Positions 44,190 through 53,322 of a stretch of 64,000 nucleotides of DNA are shown piece by piece. Numbering within the stretch: the first letter of the stretch is position 1; the number at the start of each line of letters is the position of its first letter. The stretch spans positions 1 through 64,000 of the forward strand of contig NZ_BKZR01000009.1 in assembly GCF_008974225.1 (NCBI RefSeq), in the 5' to 3' direction. The translations under genes were made by a program, and so were the position numbers. Below the pieces are notes generated by a model that did no database searches, was not told the DNA's origin, and worked only from the letters and a program-made list of their open reading frames with translations. This stretch comes from Weizmannia acidilactici. Lineage in GTDB: Bacteria; Bacillota; Bacilli; Bacillales; Bacillaceae_C.

Positions 44190-46706
44190 TTACGCCTCCA
44201 GACGGCCGTGGCAGTTTTTATATTTTTTGCCGCTGCCGCACGGGCAAGGATCGTTACGGCCGATGCGCACTTTTTTGCGGACCGGTTTTTTCTTCACCGT
44301 TTCACCTTCCCCGCCTGGAACGACTGCCTGGCCTTTTGCCACTTCCTGGCGTTCCAAATTGTTCTGGATTTCTGCTTTCATCATATATTTTGCAGTATCT
44401 TCCTCGATTGATGCAATCATATTTTCAAACATGGCAAAGCCTTCCGACTGGTATTCGCGCAGCGGGTCAATCTGGCCGTATGCGCGCAAATGGATGCCTT
44501 CGCGGAGGTGGTCCATTGCATCAATATGGTCGATCCACTTCGAGTCGACGGAACGCAGCAAAATGACCTTTTCAAATTCGCGCATTCTTTCCGGCCCGAA
44601 TGCGGCTTCTTTTTCATCATAGCGCGCCTTCACCTTCGCCATGATGAGATCAACCATTTCATCCGGTTCTTTGCCGCGCAAATCATTCAGTGTAATATCT
44701 TCCTCATGGAGCAGGTTGCTGTGGCAATAATCGACAATGCCCCGGAGGTTCCATTCTTCCTCATCCTCATGTGCCGGCGCATTGGCGTTTACCACCCGAT
44801 CCACAACCGAACGGATCATTTTTTCAACAATTTCGCGCAAGTTCTCGGCGCTCAATACTTCATCACGCTGATTATAAATGATTTCGCGCTGCTGCCGCAA
44901 TACATCATCGTACTGGAGCAATTGTTTCCGGGCATCAAAGTTGTTGCCTTCCACCCGTTTTTGCGCGGATTCCACGGCCCTTGACACCATCTTGCTCTGA
45001 ATCGGCTGGCTGTCATCCATCCCGAGCCGTTCCATCATACTCTTCATATTATCCGATCCGAAGCGGCGCATCAACTCATCTTCCATCGACAAGTAGAATT
45101 GCGTCACCCCCGGATCCCCCTGGCGCCCGGAACGGCCTCGCAGCTGGTTATCGATCCGCCTTGATTCGTGGCGCTCCGTCCCGATGACGGCAAGGCCGCC
45201 GAGTTCGACGACGCCTTCCCCAAGTTTAATATCGGTACCGCGCCCGGCCATGTTCGTTGCGATCGTGACCGCGCCTTTTTGCCCGGCCTGCTTGATGATT
45301 TCCGCTTCACGCTCATGGTTTTTCGCGTTCAATACGTTATGCGGGACGCCTTTCTTTTTCAGCATCGAAGAAATCAATTCAGAAGTTTCGATGGCGACCG
45401 TCCCGACAAGCACCGGCTGGCCAAGGTCATGGCGCTGTTTAATATCCTCGACAACGGCCTTGAATTTGCCTTCCATCGTCTTATAGATCAAATCCGGGCG
45501 GTCTTCGCGGATGACCGGGCGGTTTGTCGGGATGACGACGACGCGCATATTGTAAATGTTCCGGAACTCTTCTTCTTCTGTTTTTGCCGTACCGGTCATC
45601 CCGGCGAGTTTTGCATACATCCGGAAGTAGTTTTGGAACGTGATCGTTGCCATTGTCATGCTTTCGTTCTGGATCTGCACACCTTCTTTCGCTTCGATTG
45701 CCTGGTGCAGCCCTTCACTGAAGCGGCGGCCTTTCATCAAACGCCCTGTGAACTGGTCGACAATGATAATTTCCCCATCCTGCACGACATAATCCACATC
45801 GCGGTGCATCGCGACATTGGCCTTCAGCGCCTGGTTAATATGGTGGTTGATCGTGACATTGCTGATATCGTATAGGTTTTGAATATGGAAGTATTTTTCC
45901 GCTTTCGTTATGCCCTCTTCTGTCAGCAGCACGCTTTTTGTTTTCACATCATACGTGTAGTCTTCATCTTTTTTCAGTGTACGTACGAACGCATTCGCCT
46001 GTGTATACAGCGCGGTAGATTTTTCGGCCTGTCCGGAAATGATGAGCGGCGTGCGGGCTTCGTCGATCAAGATCGAGTCAACTTCATCGATGACCGCAAA
46101 GTTCAACGGGCGCTGCACTTTTTGTTCCAAATACAGCACCATATTGTCGCGGAGGTAATCGAAGCCGAATTCATTATTTGTCCCATATGTGATATCCGCG
46201 TCATAAGCTTCCTTTTTTTCTTCGCTCGACATGTTGCTTAGATTCAAGCCGACTGTCAGACCGAGAAATTTATACAGTTCACCCATTTCAACGGCATCGC
46301 GCTTCGCCAGATATTCGTTGACGGTCACAACATGGACGCCCTTGCCGGCCAAAGCATTCAGGTAAACAGGCATCGTTGCGGTCAAGGTTTTCCCTTCACC
46401 GGTTTTCATTTCGGCAATATTACCTTCATGAAGCGTAATGCCGCCCATTAATTGGACATGATAGGGATAGAGCCCGAGCACGCGTTTTGCACCTTCGCGG
46501 ACGACCGCAAAAGCTTCCACAAGTAGGTCGTCCAGGCTTTCGCCGTTTTGATAGCGCTGCTTGAATTCTTCCGTTTTGGCGCGCAATTGCTCATCCGAAA
46601 GCTTTTCCATGTCCGGGGCCAATTCTTCAATCTGGTTTGCAATCTTCTCAAGATGTTTCAGTTCACGTTTGTTGGCATCAAACACTTTATCTAAAAAAGC
46701 CACCAT
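44190..46706 (-). CDS. secA: Preprotein translocase ATPase SecA
   Basis: This 838-residue motor of the Sec pathway is full length. Walker A MKTGEGKTL lies near residue 100, DEVDSILIDEARTPLIISG near 208, and helicase motif GRSGRQGDPG near 515. The preprotein-binding and scaffold regions are in between. The C-terminus carries the zinc SEC-C motif (RNDPCPCGSGKKYKNCHG). The start follows AAAGGAGCG. It is placed between hpf and prfB, as expected. Confidence 0.97.
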   Translation of the reverse strand: MVAFLDKVFDANKRELKHLEKIANQIEELAPDMEKLSDEQLRAKTEEFKQRYQNGESLDDLLVEAFAVVREGAKRVLGLYPYHVQLMGGITLHEGNIAEMKTGEGKTLTATMPVYLNALAGKGVHVVTVNEYLAKRDAVEMGELYKFLGLTVGLNLSNMSSEEKKEAYDADITYGTNNEFGFDYLRDNMVLYLEQKVQRPLNFAVIDEVDSILIDEARTPLIISGQAEKSTALYTQANAFVRTLKKDEDYTYDVKTKSVLLTEEGITKAEKYFHIQNLYDISNVTINHHINQALKANVAMHRDVDYVVQDGEIIIVDQFTGRLMKGRRFSEGLHQAIEAKEGVQIQNESMTMATITFQNYFRMYAKLAGMTGTAKTEEEEFRNIYNMRVVVIPTNRPVIREDRPDLIYKTMEGKFKAVVEDIKQRHDLGQPVLVGTVAIETSELISSMLKKKGVPHNVLNAKNHEREAEIIKQAGQKGAVTIATNMAGRGTDIKLGEGVVELGGLAVIGTERHESRRIDNQLRGRSGRQGDPGVTQFYLSMEDELMRRFGSDNMKSMMERLGMDDSQPIQSKMVSRAVESAQKRVEGNNFDARKQLLQYDDVLRQQREIIYNQRDEVLSAENLREIVEKMIRSVVDRVVNANAPAHEDEEEWNLRGIVDYCHSNLLHEEDITLNDLRGKEPDEMVDLIMAKVKARYDEKEAAFGPERMREFEKVILLRSVDSKWIDHIDAMDHLREGIHLRAYGQIDPLREYQSEGFAMFENMIASIEEDTAKYMMKAEIQNNLERQEVAKGQAVVPGGEGETVKKKPVRKKVRIGRNDPCPCGSGKKYKNCHGRLEA

Positions 46707-47085
46707 TCAAAACGCTCCTTTTAATTTCAAAATCAAAGAGGCCATTTGCATAGAACCTGCCGCAATTCCTGGCCTGTACACCGGTTCCAATAAGGCAACC
46801 GCCTTGTAAATATTTGTTGTACCATCATTCTTATGGTCCGCCCCTTTATTTTGTTCCTTGCAAGTACACCTTATTTCATTTTAACACCGAAACCCGGCAT
46901 GTACAACTTAAGAACCCGGGCGGGATATACCGGCCGGGTGTAGTTTAAAAAACAACTCATGTTTTCGCATGATTCATCTAAAGGATGTGTTATCGCAAAA
47001 TCCGCTTCGCTCATAGCGCGTCCGCGAGTTTACCCCGCAGGTGTCCCATAAACAAACGATCATCAACAAAAAAACTTAACAGCGC
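46707..47085. other. secA upstream region
   Basis: No coding sequence is supported over about 380 bases. A GC-rich inverted repeat (ACCCGGGCGG / CCGGCCGGGT, 46914-46939) is a possible structural element or terminator for the chromate-transporter genes, but it lacks a clear T-run. The secA promoter is presumably between it and secA. Confidence 0.4.
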
Positions 47086-47616
47086 CTATCTTAAAAAAAT
47101 GGCCCCATAAAGCAGCGCGCCGCATATGACATAGACGGGGCTGATCCCCCATCTTTCGAGCAGGAAAAAACTGGCGATGGATATCATCAGCACATGAATG
47201 ATGCCGATTGTATGGTAGGCATTTGCAAAAAAGTCAAATGCTACCATGGCCAGCAGCACGGCGATTGCCGGGCGTACGAATTTTGTCATATTTTTTACTT
47301 TTGGCGAGTTCCGGTTTCTCATCAACAGTCCGAGTAGCATCATCAACAAAATCAATGACGGGGCAATGGTGGCGAACAGGGCAACGGTCGCACCCAAAAC
47401 ACCCGCTTTGTCAAATCCAATATACCCGGCAAGCTCCGGGGCAATCGGGCCGGGGAGCGCATTTCCGACCGCGACCATTTCGCTGAATTCATGGACTGAA
47501 TACCAGTGGTAACGGTCAACCACTTCATGCTCCAAAAGCGGAACGGACGCCGGCCCGCCGCCGTAACCGAGTAAATTGGCGATCAGGTTGGCTAAAAATA
47601 ATTTCCAGTATATCAT
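47086..47616 (-). CDS. Chromate transporter family protein, second half
   Basis: This 176-residue membrane protein of the CHR family is the short, single-domain type. The conserved GYGGGPASVPLLEHEVVD and ALPGPIAPELAGYIGF motifs are near the N-terminus and about 60 residues in. Its ATG overlaps the stop of the upstream CHR gene (ATGA). Such pairs are thought to form a heterodimer that exports chromate, and chromate efflux has been shown for some homologues. B. subtilis has the ywrA/ywrB pair. Substrate in this organism is unproven. Confidence 0.85.
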   Translation of the reverse strand: MIYWKLFLANLIANLLGYGGGPASVPLLEHEVVDRYHWYSVHEFSEMVAVGNALPGPIAPELAGYIGFDKAGVLGATVALFATIAPSLILLMMLLGLLMRNRNSPKVKNMTKFVRPAIAVLLAMVAFDFFANAYHTIGIIHVLMISIASFFLLERWGISPVYVICGALLYGAIFLR

Positions 47617-48182
47617 GAGGCATGCTCCTGTTTTTTCTGATCAAAATCTTTTTTTGTCAATAAGGCAATGGCCAACAGCGCCCCAATCAAAAATGCGGGA
47701 TGGATGCCCAATACAACCATGACGACAACGCCCGCCGCCATGACGATCATCGTAAGCAGCCAGCCGATTGCTTCAATGGATTTTTTCACAAAACCCCATG
47801 TCAGCATGCCGAGCATCACCCCCGCCACAGTGACAACCGCTTTTGACATGCCCTGCACCCAGGGCTTATCTTTATAAGCGTTCAGCGCCGTCAAAAAAAC
47901 GATCATCAGAATGACCGTCGGCACAACAGTCCCCACCAGTGCCACCAGCATTCCCGGGATTCCGCGCACCCGGTAACCGAGATAGCCCGACATCTTTGTA
48001 TTGATCGGGCCCGGAAGCGTATTGGCCAGGGCAAGGATGTCGGAAAATTCTTCGTCTCCCATCCATTTATATACTTTCACCACTTCCCGGTGCATGAGCG
48101 GAATCGCAGAAAGCCCGCCGCCAAAGCCGAGCAGGCCGGCTCTGCAAAATGCCATAAAGATATCCCGATATTTCACTTTCAC
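47613..48182 (-). CDS. Chromate transporter family protein, first half
   Basis: This 189-residue short CHR protein has the matching motifs GFGGGLSAIPLMHREVV and TLPGPINTKMSGYLGYR and about five hydrophobic segments. It is translationally coupled to the following CHR gene. The two proteins are related to each other, which fits origin by duplication. The start is preceded by AGGATCG-like purines rather than a strong ribosome site. Confidence 0.85.
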   Translation of the reverse strand: MKVKYRDIFMAFCRAGLLGFGGGLSAIPLMHREVVKVYKWMGDEEFSDILALANTLPGPINTKMSGYLGYRVRGIPGMLVALVGTVVPTVILMIVFLTALNAYKDKPWVQGMSKAVVTVAGVMLGMLTWGFVKKSIEAIGWLLTMIVMAAGVVVMVVLGIHPAFLIGALLAIALLTKKDFDQKKQEHAS

Positions 48183-48283
48183 ACTACCACGATCCTTTTA
48201 TGGTGAACTGCCACCTATTATACCACAGGTAAATGCCTTGAAGGAGCTTTTCATGGTATTCCGTATTCAGGGGGCATAAATAT

Positions 48284-48317
48284 AAAACACCCGCAGCCTT
48301 TTGCCGCGGGTGTTTTT
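48284..48317 (-). terminator. Terminator after hpf
   Basis: AACACCCGCGGC pairs with GCTGCGGGTGTT on the minus strand, with A and T tracts either side. It follows the hpf stop by four bases and is likely bidirectional. Confidence 0.85.
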
Positions 48318-48320
48318 GCT

Positions 48321-48881
48321 TTATACCGTTTCAATCAGCCCGTATTTCCCGTCTTTCCGGCGGTATACGATGTTGGTATTGTTGGTTTCCGCATCGGTGT
48401 AGATGAAGAAGTTATGGCCCAAGAGGTTCATTTGCAGCACCGCTTCTTCACTGTCCATTGGTTTGAGGTTAAAGTGTTTGGTCCGCACAATTTGCAGTTC
48501 TGTGTCTTCTTCTTTCTCGGCTTGGTTGTCTTTCAATCCGGCATCAGGGGTGAAAAGCTCCCTTGTACTTCCTTTTTCGCGCAATTTCCGGTTTACTTTT
48601 GTTTTATGTTTACGGATTTGCCGCTCCAATTTGTCTGTAATTAAGTCAATCGCCGCATACATGTCTTCATTGGATTCTTCTGCGCGTAATACGAGATGCG
48701 GCATTGGAATGGTTATTTCAACTTTAGAAGTTTTATCCGGGTTCACTTTTAGTTTTACATTGACGGAAGTGTTTGGCGTTTCTACAAAATACCGATCCAA
48801 CTTGTTCACTTTTTTCTCAACATAATCCCTGATTGCCGGAGTTACCTCAATGTTTTCGCCACGAATGTTGTAGTTCATCAT
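48321..48881 (-). CDS. hpf: Long-form ribosome hibernation-promoting factor
   Basis: This 186-residue protein inactivates ribosomes in stationary phase by forming 100S dimers. The N-terminal domain (1-100; MNYNIRGENIEVTPAIRDYV) binds the 30S decoding site. The C-terminal domain (about 125-186; IVRTKHFNLKPMDSEEAVLQMNLLGHNFF) mediates dimerisation. It is the YvyD equivalent, between the flagellar genes and secA. A possible -10 TATAAA lies about 140 bases upstream. I could not recognise the sigma-B or sigma-H sites known for yvyD. Confidence 0.93.
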   Translation of the reverse strand: MMNYNIRGENIEVTPAIRDYVEKKVNKLDRYFVETPNTSVNVKLKVNPDKTSKVEITIPMPHLVLRAEESNEDMYAAIDLITDKLERQIRKHKTKVNRKLREKGSTRELFTPDAGLKDNQAEKEEDTELQIVRTKHFNLKPMDSEEAVLQMNLLGHNFFIYTDAETNNTNIVYRRKDGKYGLIETV

Positions 48882-49111
48882 GTGGACCCCTCCTATTCAA
48901 CTGGCAGCACCCTCGCAAACGGCTTGTATCCGCCATTTGTTTGGGCTTTCACTTTAGCATTAGAAACGCTGCCTTCTTTAATGATCTTACATTTATATAT
49001 TTACACATTGCCTGTCTAAATTCCTTCTTTTTTGGCGAATTTTTTTGAGAAATTTGTTACAAACTTTTTTGCGAATTTCGTGTTGATCGGCGGTATCCGG
49101 TTATCAGCTTT

Positions 49112-49142
49112 ATAAAAATGAGATCCCAGTGGAAATGGGATC
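49112..49142 (-). terminator. Terminator after fliT
   Basis: GATCCCA pairs with TGGGATC (49122-49142) across TTTCCAC on the minus strand and is followed by TCATTTTT. It starts immediately after the fliT stop. Confidence 0.8.
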
Positions 49143-49143
49143 C

Positions 49144-49491
49144 CTATCTTTTTCTATCATAAAACCTTCCGTCATTTAATTGCAGCGACTGGTACGGATT
49201 AATGTATTTCTTCATGGATGTTTTCTTTTTCACGGTCTGTTTGATATCTTGGCGGATCTCCAAAAGCGTTTCCTCCAAAAGAGGCTTGAGCCTCTTGTCC
49301 AATGCCGCGATTTTCTTCCCGAGCAATTGCTCCTCCGGCGAAAAAGGGGGCTTTAGTGAAGCAAGCAACGCCCCCCTCTTGTCAAGCAGACGATTGATGT
49401 TTCCAATCAGCTCTTCCCTTGATTGCCCTTTGTTGAATTCTTCCAGCAGATCTTCCGTCAATTTCAGGCAGGTTGTTAAATCTCCCATCAT
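49144..49491 (-). CDS. fliT: Flagellar chaperone FliT
   Basis: This 115-residue helical, charged protein sits in the position and size of FliT, a chaperone linked to the filament cap protein FliD. It overlaps the fliS stop by four bases. Sequence conservation in this family is weak, so position carries most of the call. The C-terminal NPYQSLQLNDGRFYDRK segment is reminiscent of Bacillus FliT proteins. Confidence 0.8.
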   Translation of the reverse strand: MMGDLTTCLKLTEDLLEEFNKGQSREELIGNINRLLDKRGALLASLKPPFSPEEQLLGKKIAALDKRLKPLLEETLLEIRQDIKQTVKKKTSMKKYINPYQSLQLNDGRFYDRKR

Positions 49492-49892
49492 GCCTTACCG
49501 CCCTGTCCGTAAGTTTGCTGGCGGTTCAACTGGATCACCTGCTTCCAAGTGTCACGGAAATCCGCCACCAATTCTTCGACTGTATCCAGCTTCGAGGAGT
49601 CGTTTTTAATATTGGCCTGGATTAATTCACGCAGCATGAAATCGTAAAGTGCCAGCATTTTTTCCGCCGCAGCGAATTTTTCCGTATCAAGGGTGACCAT
49701 CAGTTCCCGGATGATATTTTGCGCTTTTTGGATATTTTTATTTTTCTCATCCATATTTTTATTTTCCAATGCTTTTTTGGCCAAATGGATGAATTTGAGG
49801 CAGCCGTTATACAACATTAATGTCAGCTCGCCGGAAGATGCTGTTGTAATTGCGTTGTTTTGGTACGCCTGATAAGGATTACGTGTTGCCAA
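49488..49892 (-). CDS. fliS: Flagellin export chaperone FliS
   Basis: This 134-residue four-helix chaperone keeps flagellin soluble before export. It starts with the family signature NPYQAYQNNAITTASSGELTLMLYNGCLKFI. The start is TTG 49892 after AAGGAGAGAG. It is part of flaG-fliD-fliS-fliT. Confidence 0.93.
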   Translation of the reverse strand: MATRNPYQAYQNNAITTASSGELTLMLYNGCLKFIHLAKKALENKNMDEKNKNIQKAQNIIRELMVTLDTEKFAAAEKMLALYDFMLRELIQANIKNDSSKLDTVEELVADFRDTWKQVIQLNRQQTYGQGGKA

Positions 49893-49908
49893 TTAAGCTC
49901 TCTCCTTT

Positions 49909-51984
49909 TTAACTGCTGAAAAAGCTGGATAAATAAGTTGCTTGGTTATTATAAGTTTGTATCGCTTGTTCCATCGCCGAAAACTGCGCGTAATAGCGGT
50001 CTTCGAGATCGTTCAGCTTATCGTTCATATCGTTAATTTTTTCCGTTAGCGCATCGATGTCTTTCCCGATGCTGAACTGGCTGTTAACATAGGTGGATTT
50101 GCCGGCTTTGTCCACAATGGTGTTATACGTATTATTGACACTGTCGTAAAGTCTTTGGATAATGCCTTCCTCCGATGTCGTGCTGCCGGTGCCGCGGAAC
50201 AAGAGTTCAACCGAGTCGGGATCTTCTTGAATGGCAGCCCTCAGTTTGTCTTCATCGATTTCCAGTTTTCCGCCTTCGAGCCAGTCTGAAGTCGTAGTGA
50301 TGCCGATGCTCGCAAGCGTATTGTATGTCGATGAAATATTCGGATTGTCCACTTTTGTATAGATTAATGTCCGCATATTGGACAACGAACTTTGCAGCGT
50401 CATATCGTTCCGCAGCAAGCCGCTTTTCGCTTTCGCATCCCATTGGTTTTGCTGCGTTTCCGTCATTTGGGAACGCTGGTCGTCCGTCAGCGGCGCATAA
50501 TCGGAGTACCGCTCCTCATCCAGTTTAGACTGGACAGCATCAATCAGGCTGTTGTACTGGTCCACGAAATTTTTGATGTTGTTGTAGATGGTGTCCACGT
50601 CGTTGGAAACCGAGATGGTGACCGGCGAGTCGAATTCGCTTTTTAACGTATAGGTGACGCCGCTGATGGTGAAGGTGTTTGATGTCCGTTCGGTATCCAA
50701 CCCATTTATGTTGAACACGGCATTCGTACCACCGTATTCAGTGCTGCCGCTAAATTTTAATGTATCCCGCAAAAAATCGTAAGTATCTGTATCAGAAGAA
50801 ATAATGATTTCATTACCGTTATCCACAGATGAAGACGAATTAAAATTACCGGTCTCTTTTCTCGTCAGCGTAAACATATCTTTATATTCGTCATAATACA
50901 TTGTCAAACCTAAGTTTGAATTGTTCACTTTAGAAATGACATCATTTAACGTTTTGTCCGCGCCGATATAAAAATTGCCGTTCACCAGCCCGCTTGAAGT
51001 ATACGTTTTTAAGTTAAAAGAAGTGTAGTTTTGCTGGTAGCTGATTTGGATAGCAGAACCGCTATAAGTTGACCCGAAATCGCTATTAAAATCAATTTTT
51101 CCCGTTTCCGGATTAAGGGTGCCGATCTGGGTCGAACCAATGAATAAATTCATATTTCCGTCCGTGCCTTGGGAGAGTGATACGTTATTGTTTCCAACTG
51201 TCATAGTAAATGAATCGGTGATAATGTCCCCAAAGTCCAATTGTATTGATTTCGTATCAGACGAGACGGTTGCACTTTTTGTTGCTTTATCCACCACGTA
51301 TTCAACACTAATGCTCGTCCCGGCGGAAATATTTGAATTAAATTTTAATGTTGCCTGCCCGCCAGCAGTTGTAAGTAAAACCTGGTTATCACTGAGCGTA
51401 ACGGACGGATCTGTCACCACTTCATAAGTTTTTCCGTTCATTTTTACATTCATTGGCATATTACTGTTAAGTGTGCCCTTTAAGTCAAACGTAACAGACG
51501 TTGGATCTGTGGAGTCCCCTTTGGCTGTTATGGTATCCGATATTACTCCCCCTTGGCTCCATTCGATTGACCCGCTGAAATTTCCTGACTGTTTCCATAA
51601 GGATTGATTCAAATCAACCTTATTGGATGAATCTGTTGAAATTGGGGCTGCGGCTACCCTCGTCGCTGCCGTCGCCAATTGTGTTACACTTTGAATTGTC
51701 GTTGACCCCAGCGATGCATTATTCGCCGCTGTTGCCGTTACATAGCTTTCATTTGATGAAGTCGTCGTGCGTGCCCTGTATTTTGAAGTCAGTTTCATAT
51801 CCGACAAGGTCGTCCGGAAATCGTAATATTTCTGGTTCAGCGTGCGGTAATCGTCTTCCTGCCATTCGAGTATCTGCTTTTGCTGCTGCAGTTTAATGAG
51901 TGGCTGCTTTGCGGCTGTCATCATTTTTTCAACAATAGAGTCAATATCCATGCCGCTCGCCAGGCCCGTGATTCTTTGCACCAT
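49909..51984 (-). CDS. fliD: Flagellar filament cap protein FliD
   Basis: This 691-residue cap protein promotes flagellin polymerisation. The N-terminal D0 region (RITGLASGMDIDSIVEKMM) and C-terminal coiled region (MNDKLNDLEDRYYAQFSAMEQAI, with YNNQATYLSSFF at the end) are normal. It is about 190 residues longer than B. subtilis FliD (498). The extra length is in the surface-exposed middle, which is Ser/Thr-rich and beta-type (many VTFDLKG, ISVEYVVD patterns). Enlarged middle domains often vary between strains. Confidence 0.93.
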   Translation of the reverse strand: MVQRITGLASGMDIDSIVEKMMTAAKQPLIKLQQQKQILEWQEDDYRTLNQKYYDFRTTLSDMKLTSKYRARTTTSSNESYVTATAANNASLGSTTIQSVTQLATAATRVAAAPISTDSSNKVDLNQSLWKQSGNFSGSIEWSQGGVISDTITAKGDSTDPTSVTFDLKGTLNSNMPMNVKMNGKTYEVVTDPSVTLSDNQVLLTTAGGQATLKFNSNISAGTSISVEYVVDKATKSATVSSDTKSIQLDFGDIITDSFTMTVGNNNVSLSQGTDGNMNLFIGSTQIGTLNPETGKIDFNSDFGSTYSGSAIQISYQQNYTSFNLKTYTSSGLVNGNFYIGADKTLNDVISKVNNSNLGLTMYYDEYKDMFTLTRKETGNFNSSSSVDNGNEIIISSDTDTYDFLRDTLKFSGSTEYGGTNAVFNINGLDTERTSNTFTISGVTYTLKSEFDSPVTISVSNDVDTIYNNIKNFVDQYNSLIDAVQSKLDEERYSDYAPLTDDQRSQMTETQQNQWDAKAKSGLLRNDMTLQSSLSNMRTLIYTKVDNPNISSTYNTLASIGITTTSDWLEGGKLEIDEDKLRAAIQEDPDSVELLFRGTGSTTSEEGIIQRLYDSVNNTYNTIVDKAGKSTYVNSQFSIGKDIDALTEKINDMNDKLNDLEDRYYAQFSAMEQAIQTYNNQATYLSSFFSS

Positions 51985-52005
51985 CGTCCTTCAATCCCCC
52001 TTCTA

Positions 52006-52383
52006 TCAAATCTTCTCATCGATGAGAAACCCAATATTGCGCATCATATCCGCGTAGGTGTCCAAAATCCTTTTCGGCGGAATTTCTTTGATCACCCTGT
52101 TCGACTGGTCATCGACAATGGTGACATAATATTCTTTCAATCGGTCGTGAAATTGAAATTTTAAATGGGTGGATGATCCGGATAAAAATTGGTTCAACTG
52201 TTCCACCGCTTTTTTTACTTTTTCTTTTGTAACTTCACCGTTAACAGAAAGGGCTTCATCCCCGTTTTGCTGAAGTTGGTTTGTTTGGGTCTGCTCCGCC
52301 CCTGTGTTCTTTTCTGCCTGTTTCTGTGCTGTACTTGTTATGAAAGGCGTTTGTGCAGTCTGGCGCTTCATCGCTTCAATCAT
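52006..52383 (-). CDS. flaG: FlaG family flagellar protein
   Basis: This protein of about 125 residues has a Gln/Thr-rich N-terminus and a conserved C-terminal FlaG domain: LKFQFHDRLKEYYVTIVDDQSN, and VIKEIPPKRILDTYADM. It is linked to filament length control and lies just before fliD, 21 bases away. I favour ATG 52383 after an AAGGGGAT site. The frame runs to 52410 without better support. Confidence 0.85.
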   Translation of the reverse strand: MIEAMKRQTAQTPFITSTAQKQAEKNTGAEQTQTNQLQQNGDEALSVNGEVTKEKVKKAVEQLNQFLSGSSTHLKFQFHDRLKEYYVTIVDDQSNRVIKEIPPKRILDTYADMMRNIGFLIDEKI

Positions 52384-52597
52384 CGCAAGTATCCCCTTAT
52401 TCACCGGCACCAGACCATGTGCGGATTGGGTGGTGCCCCGATTTTTGTTCTATTTATTGTATCGGATGTTTCCGGTGAATTTTAACACCTACTGCAGGGG
52501 AAAATTTCTTTTAAAAGGCGGATACCCATACAGGCAATGGGTGATTCACATATGCTTTATCGTAAACAAAATCACCAGTATTGAGGAGGAAAATGAA

Positions 52598-52876
52598 ATG
52601 AATACAGGTTATCCGGAAATACCCTATTATCACGAAACATATGAAAGCGAGGATGTAAGGAGACCGTTCGGTTTTGGAGGATTTGGGGGATTCGGGTTCC
52701 GGCCTTGGGGGTTCAGGCCGTGGGGATTCAGGCCGTGGGGGGGCGGTTTCGGCGGACCGTTCCTTGGCGGCCTAGTAGGCGGCCTGGCCACTTCCGCACT
52801 GCTCGGCCCGGGATTATACGGCGGTTATCCTTATTACGGCTACGGGTACGGGGGCGGCTACCCGTATTACTGGTAA
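52598..52876 (+). CDS. Small Gly/Phe/Tyr-rich protein with GFRPW repeats
   Basis: I do not recognise this 92-residue protein. It starts MNTGYPEIPYYHETYE after a strong GAGGAGG site. Three GFRPWG units follow, then glycine-rich GGPFLGGLVGGLATSALLGPG, and a Tyr-rich end (GYGYGGGYPYYW). The middle hydrophobic Gly stretch could insert in a membrane or pack like coat proteins. Spore-coat or surface roles are typical for such compositions in Bacillaceae, but nothing here proves one. It is the only plus-strand gene near the flagellar cluster. Confidence 0.7.
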   Translation: MNTGYPEIPYYHETYESEDVRRPFGFGGFGGFGFRPWGFRPWGFRPWGGGFGGPFLGGLVGGLATSALLGPGLYGGYPYYGYGYGGGYPYYW

Positions 52877-52883
52877 AATTGTC

Positions 52884-53322
52884 GAAGGGGCTGTCCTAAA
52901 AGAAAAGCTCTTTTTCATCAAGAAATCCCGTCGAATTTTTTCTTGACGGGATTTCTCTGTTTGAAGCCCTTTTTTAAGCAAGAGATTCTGTTCCTCTGAT
53001 CAGGAGGTTTGAAGAAGTCAGTAAAGAACGCCTGACAAACTTAAGATTTTAAGTAGGACCTGTTTAAGTTAAGTTTTGCCTTCAAACAGTTCTGAGTTTC
53101 CCTTTCAAGACCGGTTGCTCTCATTTTTCCTCTCCAAACGGTTCTGAGGTGCTCTCTCAAGCTCCATTTTTCTCTCCTAACGGTCCTGAGATCTTGTATC
53201 AAGACCGATTGCTCCCAACTTTTTCTTTGAAACGGTTCTGAGATCATCCTGTATCAAGACGATTGGCAATCGATTTTTCCCTTCAAACGTTCTTTAAAAT
53301 CCTGAATTGGAGCCCCTTTCCA
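52884..53322. repeat. Large intergenic repeat element with GGTTCTGAG tandem cores
   Basis: The left end GGGGCTGTCCTAAAAG is followed by a hairpin (AAATCCCGTC / GACGGGATTT). From about 53090 there are four or five diverged head-to-tail units of 45-55 bases. Each starts near AAACGGTTCTGAG and contains TCAAGACCG-type segments. The right end (GGAGCCCCTTTCC) is degenerate. It is related to the elements at 25.1 and 41.2 kb and lies between the Gly-rich gene and the DNA glycosylase. Confidence 0.65.

Noticed and set aside
45168..45875. Plus-strand frame of 235 residues opposite secA
   Set aside because: It is antisense to a well-conserved gene, with no family motif or start signal.
46914..46939. 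GC-rich palindrome as terminator of the chromate-transporter genes
   Set aside because: It is about 150 bases from the last stop and lacks a T-run; left as a structural element only.
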